Of a DNA stretch of 64,000 nucleotides, positions 46,061-57,282 are shown one piece after another. Each line of letters begins with the position of its first letter. Positions within the stretch are counted from its first letter, which is position 1. The stretch is taken from assembly GCA_958450325.1 (NCBI GenBank), contig OY288242.1, positions 22,636,474-22,700,473 of the forward strand, written 5' to 3'. A model generated the notes under the pieces. That model worked only from the letters and a program-made list of their open reading frames with translations, was not told the DNA's origin and did no database searches. The position numbers and the translations under genes were made by a program. Source of the stretch: Agrostemma githago (taxonomy: Eukaryota; Streptophyta; Magnoliopsida; Caryophyllales; Caryophyllaceae).

Positions 46061-46062
<2 letters not shown>

Positions 46063-46105
<43 letters not shown>
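46063..46105. repeat. (TA)n microsatellite, right border
   Basis: About 21 TA units between the inserted block and the resumed copia sequence. Confidence 0.9.
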
Positions 46106-46108
<3 letters not shown>

Positions 46109-46385
46109 CTTGCTAAAAATTAAAGTTGGACCAAGTTGAAAATAGACATGTTACGATCACATTTCATGAAATTTCCATGCTACACATCCATATTGATCTA
46201 TGTCATTTGATTTTGTTTAATGTATGTAATCACTGAGGATTTAGTCATTATTTATGACAAAAGTCGCTTTGGTTCTACATTGACAAGGTCAATGGACGAG
46301 ATTGTTAAGAGATATCATTTGAAAAGATGACAAATTTTTGGAGTTCATAGGGTTTTACACATCATATATGATATACATGTGACCC

Positions 46386-46396
46386 AAGTGGGAGAT
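46386..46396 (+). promoter_or_regulatory. Polypurine tract of the copia element
   Basis: AAGTGGGAGAT directly before the LTR start TGTTAAATA. Confidence 0.65.
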
Positions 46397-46791
46397 TGTT
46401 AAATATAAATAACTATTATGTGGGTTTACATGTGTGATCATATAAATGTACTTGGCCATCTTATTAGTAGCCTACTCAAGTGATCAATAAGTTATATATT
46501 GGGCTTATGATATCTAAATTAAATATGGACTAATATGTGTAGAGACCTTATTACTATTCTACCTTATTATTTGATGGATCTAATAAGGTAAGACTTCTAT
46601 AAATAAGGAAGAAGGTCCCCAACTCATTCATCTCACCACCTCACTAAGAAAACCCATCAAGGTTTAGAGTAGGAAGACCCTCCCTTCCACCTAAAAAAAT
46701 CAATCATGGATTAAGGTAAAAATTTCCATATCTATTATCTTCAATTCTTGATAATACACATGATAATTTAATAACTCTATAAAGACTAACA
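46397..46791 (+). repeat. 3' LTR of the copia element
   Basis: 395 bases, starts TGTTAAATA and ends GACTAACA (inverted TGTTA/TAACA). TATAAATA at 46598-46605. Directly followed by the older LTR fragment. Confidence 0.75.
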
Positions 46792-47363
46792 GACTGGCCC
46801 ATGAAATCGAATTAAAAACGAATTAATAAAAATAATTGGGCCGACTAATAAAATTAGTAAAATAAACGTTTCTGGAGATATAAATAATTATTCGAGACGA
46901 AATGAAGTTTATAGAAATAAATAATTACGATGAAATAGTATTTCCCGATAAGTAATAATAAATCTTCGATTAGGTGAATTAAATTGATTACTCGAGGAAA
47001 GTTATGGATGTTTTGACGAAACTTAAAATAAATGAGCTTCGAGCCGAAAATAGAAATTCGAGCTTAAAAATAAATAAATAAATAAATAAATAAAAAGAAT
47101 TTAGAATTTAAATCGTCGAAATAGACTTTCGATAAGAATTAAATTAAATGTATAAAATAAATTGAAACAGAAATAAAAATATGTTTTAAATATAAGAAAG
47201 TTTTCGAAACAAATAGAATTTTAGAAGTTTGAAACGATTAAACGATAAATTCATTTAATAATAATTACGAGTTAAATCGTAAACAAAATAAAAATATGAA
47301 TATAACTTTAATTTAATTTATAAAATCAGGATGTTACAGTAGCAATAAAATCAGGATGTTACA
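46792..47363 (-). repeat. Fragment of a TGTAACACC-type LTR
   Basis: The minus strand aligns with 14834 to about 15370 (TGTAACATCCTGATTTTATAAA..., then AAACGATAAATTC and so on in reverse). It is diverged and ends where the copia element inserted. The terminal 25 bases are duplicated: the unit TAAAATCAGGATGTTACAGT plus AGCAA stands at 47321-47345 and 47346-47370. Confidence 0.75.
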
Positions 47364-47632
47364 GTAGCAATGTTTGAACCACAGTCATTTGTGTCTAAGA
47401 GCAAGAGTACGACTCTTGAGTCATCTTAGCCACTAACCAACCCATGGTATCATTGGGACGATAATGTACAAAAACGCTTACGTGTGTTCACGTAGTCTCC
47501 CTGGCATTTTTCTCAAATTCTTGAACAACCCGTAACATTCAGTTCAAAGCATTATTCATTACTCTTCGTATTTGAGATGGGTCCCCCCCCCCCCCCTCCC
47601 CCAACTCCGCATGGCTCATGCACATTAATATG
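47364..47632 (-). other. Displaced downstream flank of the RCC1 gene, with tRNA-like piece and C run
   Basis: This is the sequence that followed the RCC1 stop codon before the hAT insertion. The minus strand from about 47450 reads GGTTAGTGGCTAAGATG and, some 50 bases on, GTGGTTCAAAC, similar to the A and B boxes of a Pol III promoter, so a SINE remnant is possible. A run of 14 C lies at 47583-47596. Confidence 0.4.
47625..47632. repeat. hAT target duplication TTAATATG (left)
   Basis: Perfect 8-bp match to 48732-48739. Confidence 0.9.
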
Positions 47633-48731
47633 CAGGGCCGGCCCTGAGCCCTGTTTAGTGGGGCGGCGGCCCAGGGCCCATGCTTGGAAGGGGCCCAAAG
47701 AGAGAGAAAAGTCTGTTTAATAAAACTATAGTAACAATTTAGCTATTGAAAATAGCAATGGATCTGCTTTGGTGTAGTTGGTGAACCAACATATCTGAAG
47801 TTTAATAGGGCGAGGAGGTCACAGGTTCGAGGCATACCCCAAGCCATTAATAGTTTTTTTTGTTTATTTTTTCTTATTTAATGGGGCCCCAATCAATTAT
47901 CTTATTTATGGAGTAGGTTTTTTTATGATTCTTATCTTTCCTTGTTTGATGCAATTATTTTAATTAGTTTCATTTTTTATGACTCTTTATTTTTCTTTAT
48001 TTAATGGATCTTTATCATCTTAGTTTCTTTTTATTGTGATAATTTGTTTGCCTTATAAAAAGTAGTATGATTTAAAGTAACTACTGAGTATTTTTTTTTT
48101 TTGAAATTCTAAAATAAGGATTCTTCTTGCTATCATTTTTCTTATTACTCTTTATTTTTCCTTATTTAATTAGGTTTCCAATCATTTTTTTTATGACTCT
48201 TTATTTCTCCTTATTTAATGAGTCTTTATTATCTCGATTTCTTTTTATTGTAATGATTTTTTGCTATATAGGAGTACTTTAAAGTAATGATTTTTTTAAT
48301 TCTAAACTAAGGATTCGTGTTGCTATCATTTTATTTATACCAATATATCAATGATCGTATTAAAACTATTTAAAAAAAACAATATCGAATAGTGAATTAT
48401 TTATGAGTCATTAATTTCAAGAAATGTAAACTTATACACTATCTATGAGTCGTCATACTCACAATATCATTTGACAACCTGAATCATTTGTTAAAGTGCG
48501 AACCATGCTAGCTAGAATTGCATTGCAATGCCGTAGATGTAATAAAATCATAATAACAAGAAATTATTGAAATATTTGTTGTTAGAAACGTAGTTAATGA
48601 AAATCACGGTCTAAATGAAAGTGTGAGGATGATATTAACGAAAATAGTGAAAACAACGATTACGATTATTTTTAAAGGGGCCTCGTTCTATTATTTCGCC
48701 TAGGGCCCCTAAATAGTCAGGACCGGCCCTG
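47633..48731. mobile_element. Non-autonomous hAT element
   Basis: 1,099 bases with inverted ends CAGGGCCGGCCCTGAG / ...GACCGGCCCTG and a perfect 8-bp duplication TTAATATG, the signature of hAT transposons. No transposase frame; AT-rich interior. Around 47770-47840 the interior has GGTGTAGTTGGTGAA and CACAGGTTCGAGGC, spaced like tRNA A and B boxes. Confidence 0.92.
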
Positions 48732-48739
48732 TTAATATG
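48732..48739. repeat. hAT target duplication TTAATATG (right), contains the RCC1 stop codon
   Basis: On the minus strand these bases read CATATTAA; the last three are the TAA stop of the RCC1 gene. Confidence 0.9.
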
Positions 48740-51700
48740 GCGCAGAAGTAGAGGACTGCATGCAATCCCTCACAATTTCTTTGATCTTCATTTTCATTAC
48801 TTTATCCTTAACTCCTCCAAGCATATTTCTGTAAAACATTTCTAATCGCCTTAACTCTGTGAAATCAGCCAATTCCAGCATATTATCCCATTCTTTAGCA
48901 ATGCTGAAGGTACCAGAATCGAGCAAGTAGGATGGAATATCTCGCTCATCGAAAGACTTGCCAAATAGAGAACCATGAAGAATGCTGGTATAACGTTCCA
49001 TGATTGAGAGCTTTGATTGTAAAGCATTCACTTCCTCCCTAGCCAACGCCAGTTTCTTCTCCGTCTCTCCAACGTCTATCTCCTCGGCCTTCTTTGGGTC
49101 TTCTACCCTAGATTCCAACCCGTCTCTGAAATCTTCTGATAGTGGGGGCCACAAAACCATTATCGGGAAATATGAATCACTTCCTTTACCATCGCCAAGA
49201 ACTCCGCTCCTTCCTCGCCCCCAAGACCAAAGCTTATAACCATCATCGCCCACAAGAACCGTGTGGGCCGCCCCGCATGCTACTTTGATTGGCCCAGGAA
49301 ACTTGGGTCTACCCGGCCCGTCGCACAGGATTTGGATGGGTAAAACTGCGTCTCCATGGTCAAGTCCGGCAAAACTAGCATCAGGGCAAAGGCCTAAACC
49401 CCTCTCCATCCCCCAAGACCACACTTCCCTAGAAGCTGAAACTATACAAGTATGAAACAAGCCACAGTCTACAGAGACAAAGTATGCATGTTCAGGTAAT
49501 CCCTCCACACGTTCAGGAAGAAAGGAATTTTGAGTTGTACCTTGTCCGAGCTGACCGTTATCTCCTTGACCAAATGTCCAGCATACACTTTCCAATGTGT
49601 CTCTCGGCCTCTTTTTCAGGGTTAGCACCACCGTGTGGTAGGCTCCACATGCCACATCATATGGTGCCCAACGAGATTCCTCGCTGAACTTTGATATGAT
49701 TTGGGGCTGTGATCGACTTTCGGTATCCCCCAAACCTAACTGCCCATGACTATTGTTACCCCAAGCATAGCATACAAGATCATCACCCTTGTGTGTTTCC
49801 CCAGCACTAACCAGAGCAACAATATGCTCATTTCCGCAAGCCACTTTGACAACTGTATGACCAAAAAAATCATAGACGGGGACTGGTGAAGAGATGCTTG
49901 CAAATGAGAATGTTTCATCAGGTGAGCTTGTTGGATGTGGACAGTTGCCCCACATCCAAAGTGTCCCGAGGTTGTCAATTGCTAGTGACATCATTCCGCC
50001 AGCTTTGACTGCAGAAATCTGAAACAGAAACAAAGAGAGGTCTATTTTCAGACTCTAATAATTGCGTTCTTGGTCCCTCTATTCCATAGATATCGCACCT
50101 ATTTGACTTCAGAGGTCAAATGTATCAACTTCGAAATGAAATTATTTGTTCTGATGAACCAAATAACAAATTTTACATCATAATTCAACATAAACTTAGC
50201 GAGAAAAATGGTCAAAGCTTACACCAGCTGTTCACCAAAGTCAGATGGAGACAACAAAATGTGATGGAGGTCATTTTAATAAATCCAACTTTTTTCATAG
50301 CCACCAGATAGTTTCACGCCTACCTTCAATGGTGGTTTACTCTTTTCTTCTGAATCCACGCCAAGAGATTGGAGGGAATTCAACTCGACAAACCCTTTTA
50401 ACACACGAGGCGTGGATATGTTACCTCCATCAAATCCAAGTTGGCTATCTATTAAAAAAATCAGACATTAGCAAACAAAAGGAAACAGAAGAAAAATACT
50501 GTAGTGATTTAATTTAATATAAATTTATAACGACAATCCAGGGCTTGAAAATAACATATAAATAAGTAAGACAGCAGCAACATTTTGCAGAGAAAAGGAG
50601 GGACATTACAGGTGTTGTATCCCCAGCACCAAACTGATCCATCATCTGCAACCAATTATGTTGAAATGTAAAATAATGAGCTAAAAAAATAAGATGTTTC
50701 TAAACGTCTTGAAATAAAAATATGTGGAAGAAACAATATTCTTTGCTCCTGAAGTACTCGTGCATGATTATAATTACATAGGACTCAATTAGACCTATCA
50801 AAACTTGACCTGACCCGTTTTTAAGAGTCATGAATCCCTATTCTGATCCGACCCGTATGACCTGTCCGACCCGTTTGACAGGTATAGGCTCAATCATTGA
50901 CTCCTTGCAAGTCTAATTTGGGGGTGTGCACCCAATTTTATAGAATTAAGATAAGTTCAGCAAACTAATACGAGTACTAGTTTACTGTTTTGCAGAGCCA
51001 ATTTACAAGATGAGAACTGAGAGTAGAGACCTTATCACTGAAACCCCCAATTTAGAAAATTCAGATGATTTGGGCAAAGTATGTGAACTTCGAATGAAAG
51101 AACTCTTAGGAAACATAGCTCGGTACATTCAGACAAGTTCATAAAGTAAAAATACATCTAGAATCATTGCTACGCAACTGAAAAATAGAAAAGAAAATCA
51201 TGTCGAACGATTGTGTGAGATGAGAGAGCATGATGGTCATACAAGTGTGTAAGGATTTTGGGAGAATTTAACCGCAAAATTCTTTGGAAGTAGTACTACT
51301 TTTGACCTCCGTTGAAACCATTCAGAACACATCCGCATCAAATTGGCTCCTTGTACACCTAAAAACGCACTAGGTGTGATATTCTTCACCATATCTTTGA
51401 ACTCCGTTTTCTTTGTGTTTTTATCATAATGGAAAAATCAAAATTAGTTTACTAGATCAGTTGCACCTCTTTTTGTGATTGTGAAGTTACAGTCATTTGT
51501 GAGTTGTGAGATTTTGGAGGGTCCAAGTATCCGGCCTTGGGACCTCATAGGCATGCATCTCGAGAAAAATGGAAGATCGTTGAGGCCCAATTAATTAATG
51601 GTTCATACTACATCTTAAGACAATCAAATCATCGGAGCAAGAGTTGTTGTGGATGCAACAGAATTTGGTGGGGGAAAGAATTAGAGAGAGAAAAATACTA

Positions 51701-52522
51701 TACCAGAAAGGGCAAGGGAGTGATAAGCACCGGCAGCAACGGCAAGGAAAGTAAAAGATTTGTGTTTGACATGGGGAACCTGGGAATCGAGTTTAATAGG
51801 CTGTGGCATGGTCTCATCATGCTCAGAGGCGTTTCCCAGCCTCCCAAAAGTGCCTCTCCCCCATGAAAACACCTTCCCATCTCCTGCACATTATTATTTC
51901 TTCCATTATTATTACTCCAATAAACCAACCAACCAACCAAATTTCATCCACTGATATGTAACTCATACACTACTACGGAGTTTTAGTTAGTTACTTAATT
52001 AATTGATGTCCCTCCTGATCCACATACCAACCAAGCTAAGCATGGAATAGTACTCGATCATGAGTCATGACCCCATCTCCTGCATCCACTACTACTGTCT
52101 ACTGCTGGTGCTAGTAGTACTCACTCATCCGATACTCCCTCAGTTCCATTCATTTGTTTTTTTATTCATTGTGAGGATTATTTTAACCAAAGACAAATGA
52201 TGAGACGGAGGAAGTACTCAGTAACAATTTTCTCTCTCAGCCATTTTTTTTATTAAAAGACTTGCCACAAATAATATAAAAGGATAACAAAAGACAGTGA
52301 CTGATGAAGTATTAAGCAACTCATACATAACTTATTCATTCATGGCATGGAGTATTATATTAGGGAGTGGAAGTAAATGAAGGGAGTGCAGTTTTGTAAT
52401 AAAATAATGGAGAAAGAGTAAGAGTAGCTACCGGCTAGAGCGAGGGTATGAGCTTCGCCCGCAGCAATAGAGATGATCTTATGAGATGGGTTTCCCACTG
52501 CCGTCTCCTCTTCGCCTTCCAT
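48732..52522 (-). CDS. RCC1-repeat family protein, five coding exons
   Basis: Exons on the minus strand: 52522-52432 (ATG), 51883-51704, 50645-50610, 50448-50324, 50018-48732. All introns are GT-AG and the phases agree, giving about 572 residues without a stop. RCC1 blades recur: AAGEAHTLALAGDGKVFSWG, VAAGAYHSLALS, DDGSVWCWGYNTYSQLG, VACGNEHIVAL, VCYAWGNNSHGQLGLGD, VCWTFGQGDNGQLGQG, VSVDCGLFHTCIV, REVWSWGMERGLGL and KLWSWGRGRSGVLGDG. So a seven-bladed propeller is likely. The last 130 residues are different: a coiled coil (EKKLALAREEVNALQSKLS) and a helical tail. The fold serves protein binding; UVR8 and several plant RCC1-domain proteins share it, but I cannot assign an ortholog. Intron 2 is about 1.06 kb. 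A hAT element has inserted across the stop codon, leaving the frame intact but replacing the immediate 3' UTR. Confidence 0.9.
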
Positions 52523-53769
52523 ATCAGTATATCACCCTCCTCGATGCTTTACTACTTTGGATTGCTCTTTCGTCTTTACTCACACTTGCACATCACCGCC
52601 CTCCTCTCCATTCAATCATTCATAAATCAACACTCACCAAGGAGGTCATGACCTTACTCGATTAGATTAACAATCAATTAAGGTGACCCGATGTAAAAGA
52701 AAGGTCACGTTGTTACCTTTCTCCGTCAACTTGACCTTCTCAATAACTCATACTCATAGCGCAAGTGCAATAGATAACTACAACTAGACATGGCAAAAAG
52801 GTTAAATGGGTCGGGTCGGCTTTGGGTCGGACCCCTTTTGGGTTACTATAATCGTGCTAACTTTGGGTCGAACTGGATCATTTGGGTTCGGGTCATTTTC
52901 GGGTTTGCTATTTTTAACTTTTTTTTTTTAGGGATATCGACTCGTTTTCTATAATAATAGTCGGGTCAGTTTCGGGTTAACTCGGGTCAATTCGGGTTAT
53001 GGGTCAACTTCGGGTATTCAGTTCGGGTTGACCTATTCGGGTTGGGTCAATTTTTAGTGATAATGGTAATGACACCAAGTCAGAGGATTGCATAATTTGG
53101 CGTCTTTCACGTCTATTTATACTATCATGAAATTTAATTACTCATATCCTTATATCCACGCTACGTACCATATATTTTTGAATTATCTATGTCAAATTGG
53201 ATTTCTTACTATACATTGATACGTAAAAAATTATATTTATAAGGTGAATAAATTTTATTATATAAATAAGAGTAATTTTTCGTCCAAAAATTATAATAAG
53301 GTGATCGAATTTTATTATATAAAAAAATTACAATAATTTTTTTGATGTGAGATAATTTAATGTCTAAAAACTCTTTTTAAGATCCAAAAGAACACATGAT
53401 TAATCTTATTTACACCGTATAATATAGAATCATCCTCTTATTTTAATTTTTTTCGATTTGGGACAATTTTAAGTTTATAGTCTTAGAGCTTTTTTAAGAC
53501 TATTTTTATATATAAAAAAAATTCCGATAATTTTTTGTTAAACAAAATTTGCAAGAGAGAGAGAGGATCAAGGAAGTTGCTAACTCTTTGGAGAGTTGCT
53601 TAGTGATGATCTACTCCATCCATTCATCCTAAAATGGATGGTGGATGGAGGGGGTTCAATTAAAAAAAAATAGAGAGGGACTGACATGCTGCGGAGTAAA
53701 CATCAGCCATCAACCCATCACTAATTAATAGCTTCCCTCCTCACCCCTACCCCAATTAATTTCACTTCC
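52523..53769. other. Intergenic region upstream of the RCC1 gene
   Basis: No coding frame. It includes the RCC1 5' UTR/promoter (first few hundred bases). At about 52795-53060 there is a tract of degenerate GGGTCGGGTT/TTCGGGTT units, common as low-complexity DNA in plant intergenic regions. AT-rich DNA with an ATTTTATTATATAA repeat follows (53250-53330). Confidence 0.6.
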
Positions 53770-53963
53770 CCATTCACCCATCTCTATACTCCCGCCCAAA
53801 CCCCTTTACACTTCCCCATTCACCTTCTTTTGAATTCATTTCACCGGCTATTCACTCACCGTTCTCTTCCTCTCTCTAAAAATAAACTCATCTCCATCTC
53901 CATCTCCATCTCCACAGCTTCTCAATCTCCGATGATGCCTAAAATTCCGATGATCAACTTAAG
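53770..53963 (+). promoter_or_regulatory. CT-rich leader and short first exon of a spliced gene
   Basis: A CT-rich, promoter/5' UTR-like stretch with (CATCTC)n at 53890-53915 leads to ATGATGCCTAAAATTCC at 53932. The frame meets a GTATGT donor at 53964, giving a 32-base coding first exon. The downstream gene is probably that of the Ulp1-like proteins, with the Tat-type element in its first intron, but I cannot prove the link. Confidence 0.4.
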
Positions 53964-54099
53964 GTATGTTGAATGTTCCATTTTTGACTTCCGATTTTTC
54001 TTTTGTTCAACCCTTTCGACTTCCATTTGCATGAACTCCGGTCATGCATGAACCCTAAAAAGTGATAAAAGAGCATTTTTCCAACCCGATAACCCTAAT

Positions 54100-54814
54100 T
54101 TTGAGTTCAATTTGTTGTAGTTGTACCGTGGTTGTAGTTATGGAGTCAAAGTTGAAGTTTTTTTTCTTTGTTGAAGTTCATGTTGTAGTTCAAGAAGTTT
54201 TTATTTCTTTGTTGAAGTTCATATTGAAGTTCCCATAATCATCATTGTAATTATGCATGTGGCATCGATTAGGTAGGTTTTTGTTATTCTGTACATCTGC
54301 TGTAGTTGTATAGTCATACGTACTATGTTCTATAACCAGAATGTTGTAGTTGTATAGTCATACAATTTACATGCTTCCTTGTTGAAGTTTATGTTAAAGT
54401 AGTCTTATTTTCTCATGTTCAAATCCCCATAATCATCTTTCCAATGATGCATGTGACATAACTGATGCGGGTTTTGTTGTAAAGTCACAGAGTTGGTGTT
54501 TGGGAAGATAAAAATTTAACATTTGAATAGTCATACAGAGTTGGTTATACAGTCACCCGTTTGAAGATACATAGTCGCACTCGTTATATTTTTTTGTGAA
54601 GTCACAGAATGATGTACAATCACACCTTTGAAGCTACACAGTTGCACTCGTTGTGATGCAAAGTCACACATAACTGATGCGGGTTTTGTTGTAAAGTCAC
54701 ATTTGAGGTTGTATGGTCATACAGAGTTGCATAGGCTGTTTGGGAAGATAAATATTTAACATTTGAATAGTCATACAGAGTTGATTATACAGTCACCCGT
54801 TTGAAGATACATAG
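54100..54814 (+). repeat. Left block of TGTAYARTCACAC-like motifs, with an internal duplication
   Basis: Units such as TTGTATAGTCATAC, GTTGTAAAGTCACA, TATACAGTCACCC and TGTACAATCACAC recur on the plus strand. A segment of about 120-150 bases starting AACTGATGCGGGTTTTGTTG occurs at about 54458 and again at 54669. The second copy is cut by the LTR at 54815, within GATACATAG. Confidence 0.75.
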
Positions 54815-57261
54815 TGTAGACACCCGCATTTTGACTGCCAGGTGTCTATGGTAGTCTCCGACAAACACCCGATGATGATCGGACGCAAACGTGACTTGGT
54901 ATACTCGGACTTGGGCTCAGAATCAATAATATCCGACATGGACTTTTAGCGGAGTAATAATCTCACAAAACAGACCTCAAATCCAGGCCCAGCAAAATAA
55001 GACTAATTTGGGCCAAAACCGACACCAAAAATAAATCCCGTCTTTTAGCGACCGGGTAAAAACCCGGTCAAGGACGAACCCGTCACACAAATCAGCCTAA
55101 TTCAGCTTCTAGAAGTTGGCGCTCAAATCAGAATTCAAAAAACAAATCAAATCAAAAGTCAACCCTTCCTAAATTAACTCAACTCACCCAACTCACTCAC
55201 TCTATAAATACACCCTTAACCCTATTCATTTTTCAGATTTTTTAACCTTTTGAAAAGCTGAAAAAAGAGCCTTTACAACCCTCAATCATCCTACATCTTC
55301 TACCCTAATCCACATAAACATCCCACACTACAACCCTAAGCAAAAACCATACAAAAAACCGAGCCATTTTGCTCTCAAACAAACCGGCACACACACACAC
55401 ACATATACACACCATAACTCACATTCATCCTCGATACTCCGGCGTTCCGTCGCTATTTACGAGTCTATTTTCGAGGCCTATACCAAGCATGTATGTTGAG
55501 GGTGTCCTAAACCCAATTTTGATTCTTACTACTTTGTTTCTATTTTTCGTTTTTGCATCATTTATATTATAACTATACTAGTATCATAATACTAACTCTA
55601 ACATAATACTAACATTTTTATTTCTCGTATACTAACTTTATTTTCTCGTTATTAACACTATAATACCGCGTACATATATATATTAATACAAGTATTCGGC
55701 TTCAAATACGTTTGACTACGACGATCGCCTAAAGTCCGTCTAATCCCTTTACGAGTAACGACGGAGATGAAGCCCTTTCGAGGAGCCCCGCCCCAATGTT
55801 CTCAAGGGCGTGACGTGATTGCAATCGGTCGTGGTTGAACGCATTCGATCCCATTTCAATTAGTGCGAAACCCGTTGACACGAAAACCGACATCACATAA
55901 TCCGGAAGGATTAGTTTCGATGTCGTGACGTAGAGGGATACAATTTCGTCACTAATTCAAAATTCTTAATCTATAAAAAACGTAAATCGAGTAAATAAAC
56001 CCACATTGGCACGTAATTATAAAAACGGACGATCTTTTCGACAAATAAAAAATGCCCGACCAGACCCACACGCGAGTCGCGCGACCGGCCAGGCGACTCG
56101 CGGGCAGGCCTGTTTGGCCGAGCCCACTTTCCCGTTTTCTCGACTTTCTACCCTTTTCGGTCCTTACATTAATATGCGACCTTCGCGACATATGACCATA
56201 TTTTAAGACTCGTCTTTTTTTGTTACGACTTTTAGTCAACGCGTGTAAAGGCCATCACGCGAAACCATTTTTCTAAAACTCATGCACATCACGACACTTA
56301 AAACGACTTTGATCGACGGTCTCGCACTATTAATTTTGTGTCGACGACTCTTTAGTCGTATCCGACACATAATTAATTTAGACTCCATTTTTCGAGGTGA
56401 TAAGTCGGACAAGACATCGAGGTTCGAGATCGGGTTAGAATCACGCCTAGGTCTCGAACCTCCGTCCTTTAATTAATATGCAATATAATGCGTAATTAAT
56501 TAGGATTCGTCCGTCTAGCTTCACGATCTAGTGAACATTTATTATATACGGGTCTTTGTCGAGTCGTGTATTTTATTTATCGCTTTTCCTATTTAGTTTA
56601 TTTTTTTTCTAGTCGTTATAATAATCGTTGTATTGTGAATTCCGGGTTGTATTTCCGCCCGTGTAACTTGTACGTTATTTATTTTCGAGTTTCGTTTATT
56701 TACTTGCTTATCGCTTTATAAATGAACCTCGCATGCTAAATCACTTCGACCATAATTAGATGCATTAAATGACGTAACTCACATATAATTCACATGCTTA
56801 GCCCGAAAACGCTGTTTGCATAACATTTTATCATTTTACTAACGCGCGTACACGAACACGAACGGTGTTTTAGTAGAGGCCGCCATGTGCGGGCGGGGTT
56901 GGGTGTCCTTAGTGGGCTTCCCAACACGTACCCTCACCCCTTACTGAGAACCTCGGTTTCCGGATGCCCGAAACCGTTGGCGCACGAGAGTAATTTTATA
57001 TACGAAAGCCGGTGTAAACGGTATCGGTATAATAATGCAAAGGGGCGAGCCCCATGAACTCTGAAATCAAAGTGGGCTTACTTTGTGTATAGCCCATAAC
57101 GACATAGAGTGGGCTCGTATGGTTCCGAATAACCACAAAATTCGGTGGCGACTCCAACTTTGACTTAAATTTCGAACCCGAGAACAATCTCACCACGAGA
57201 TTCATTCGCCTACCCAAACCCGCGCGTGGCCGCGTCGGGGTGGACCTACATCATGTCCACA
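54815..57261 (+). repeat. LTR of the second Tat-type element
   Basis: Starts TGTAGACACCCGC, ends CATGTCCACA, 2,447 bases. TATAAATA at 55203-55210 and CA microsatellite at about 55390. Left flank is CATAG. Confidence 0.85.
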
Positions 57262-57264
57262 ATT

Positions 57265-57282
57265 TGGCAACTCCGCTGGGGA
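57265..57282 (+). promoter_or_regulatory. Primer binding site, tRNA-Arg
   Basis: TGGCAACTCCGCTGGGGA, three bases after the LTR; one change (A for G) from the expected tRNA-Arg complement. Confidence 0.7.

Larger units (their letters stand above)
42056..46062. mobile_element. Non-autonomous insertion, Helitron-like or TIR-like, minisatellite-rich
   Basis: It splits the copia 3' non-coding region and is bordered by (TA)n on both sides. Left end: GGTGAGAACC...ATAATGAGAACTGTGAGAAC (42066-42100). The right end is a degenerate inverted match (GTTCTCATGGTTCTCATTAT at about 46014-46040). A third, direct copy of the left end is at 43810-43850, so the block looks like two related units joined. Each unit has leader DNA followed by a GTACGCTAAAATTG array (42932-43315; 44652-45055). 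Near 45391-45404 a CGTGCA-AA-TGCACG hairpin is followed by CTTATATAG, reminiscent of Helitron 3' ends, though not a clear CTRR. No transposase or helicase frame. The class is undecided. Confidence 0.5.
38736..46791 (+). mobile_element. TNT1-like (Tork-type) copia element, 5' part missing, twice interrupted
   Basis: Left edge: the CACTA element inserted in the copia polyprotein. The visible internal part runs from 38736 to about 41988 and, after the insertion at 42056-46062, from 46106 to 46396. The 3' LTR is 46397-46791. Gag and the 5' LTR are not in the window, presumably lost on the other side of the CACTA left end. Confidence 0.8.

Noticed and set aside
47583..47602. Run of C as a functional quadruplex site
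   Set aside because: A simple homopolymer in non-coding flank; no supporting context.
49000..49978. Plus- and minus-strand frames overlapping the RCC1 last exon
   Set aside because: Shadows of the RCC1 coding exon, which has clear repeats and splice structure.
52795..53060. GGGTCGGGTT tract as interstitial telomeric repeat
   Set aside because: The units do not match TTTAGGG and are irregular; common low-complexity DNA.
56006..56239. Frames in the LTR at 54815-57261
   Set aside because: LTR sequence without domain; equivalent positions in the other LTRs are not conserved as protein.
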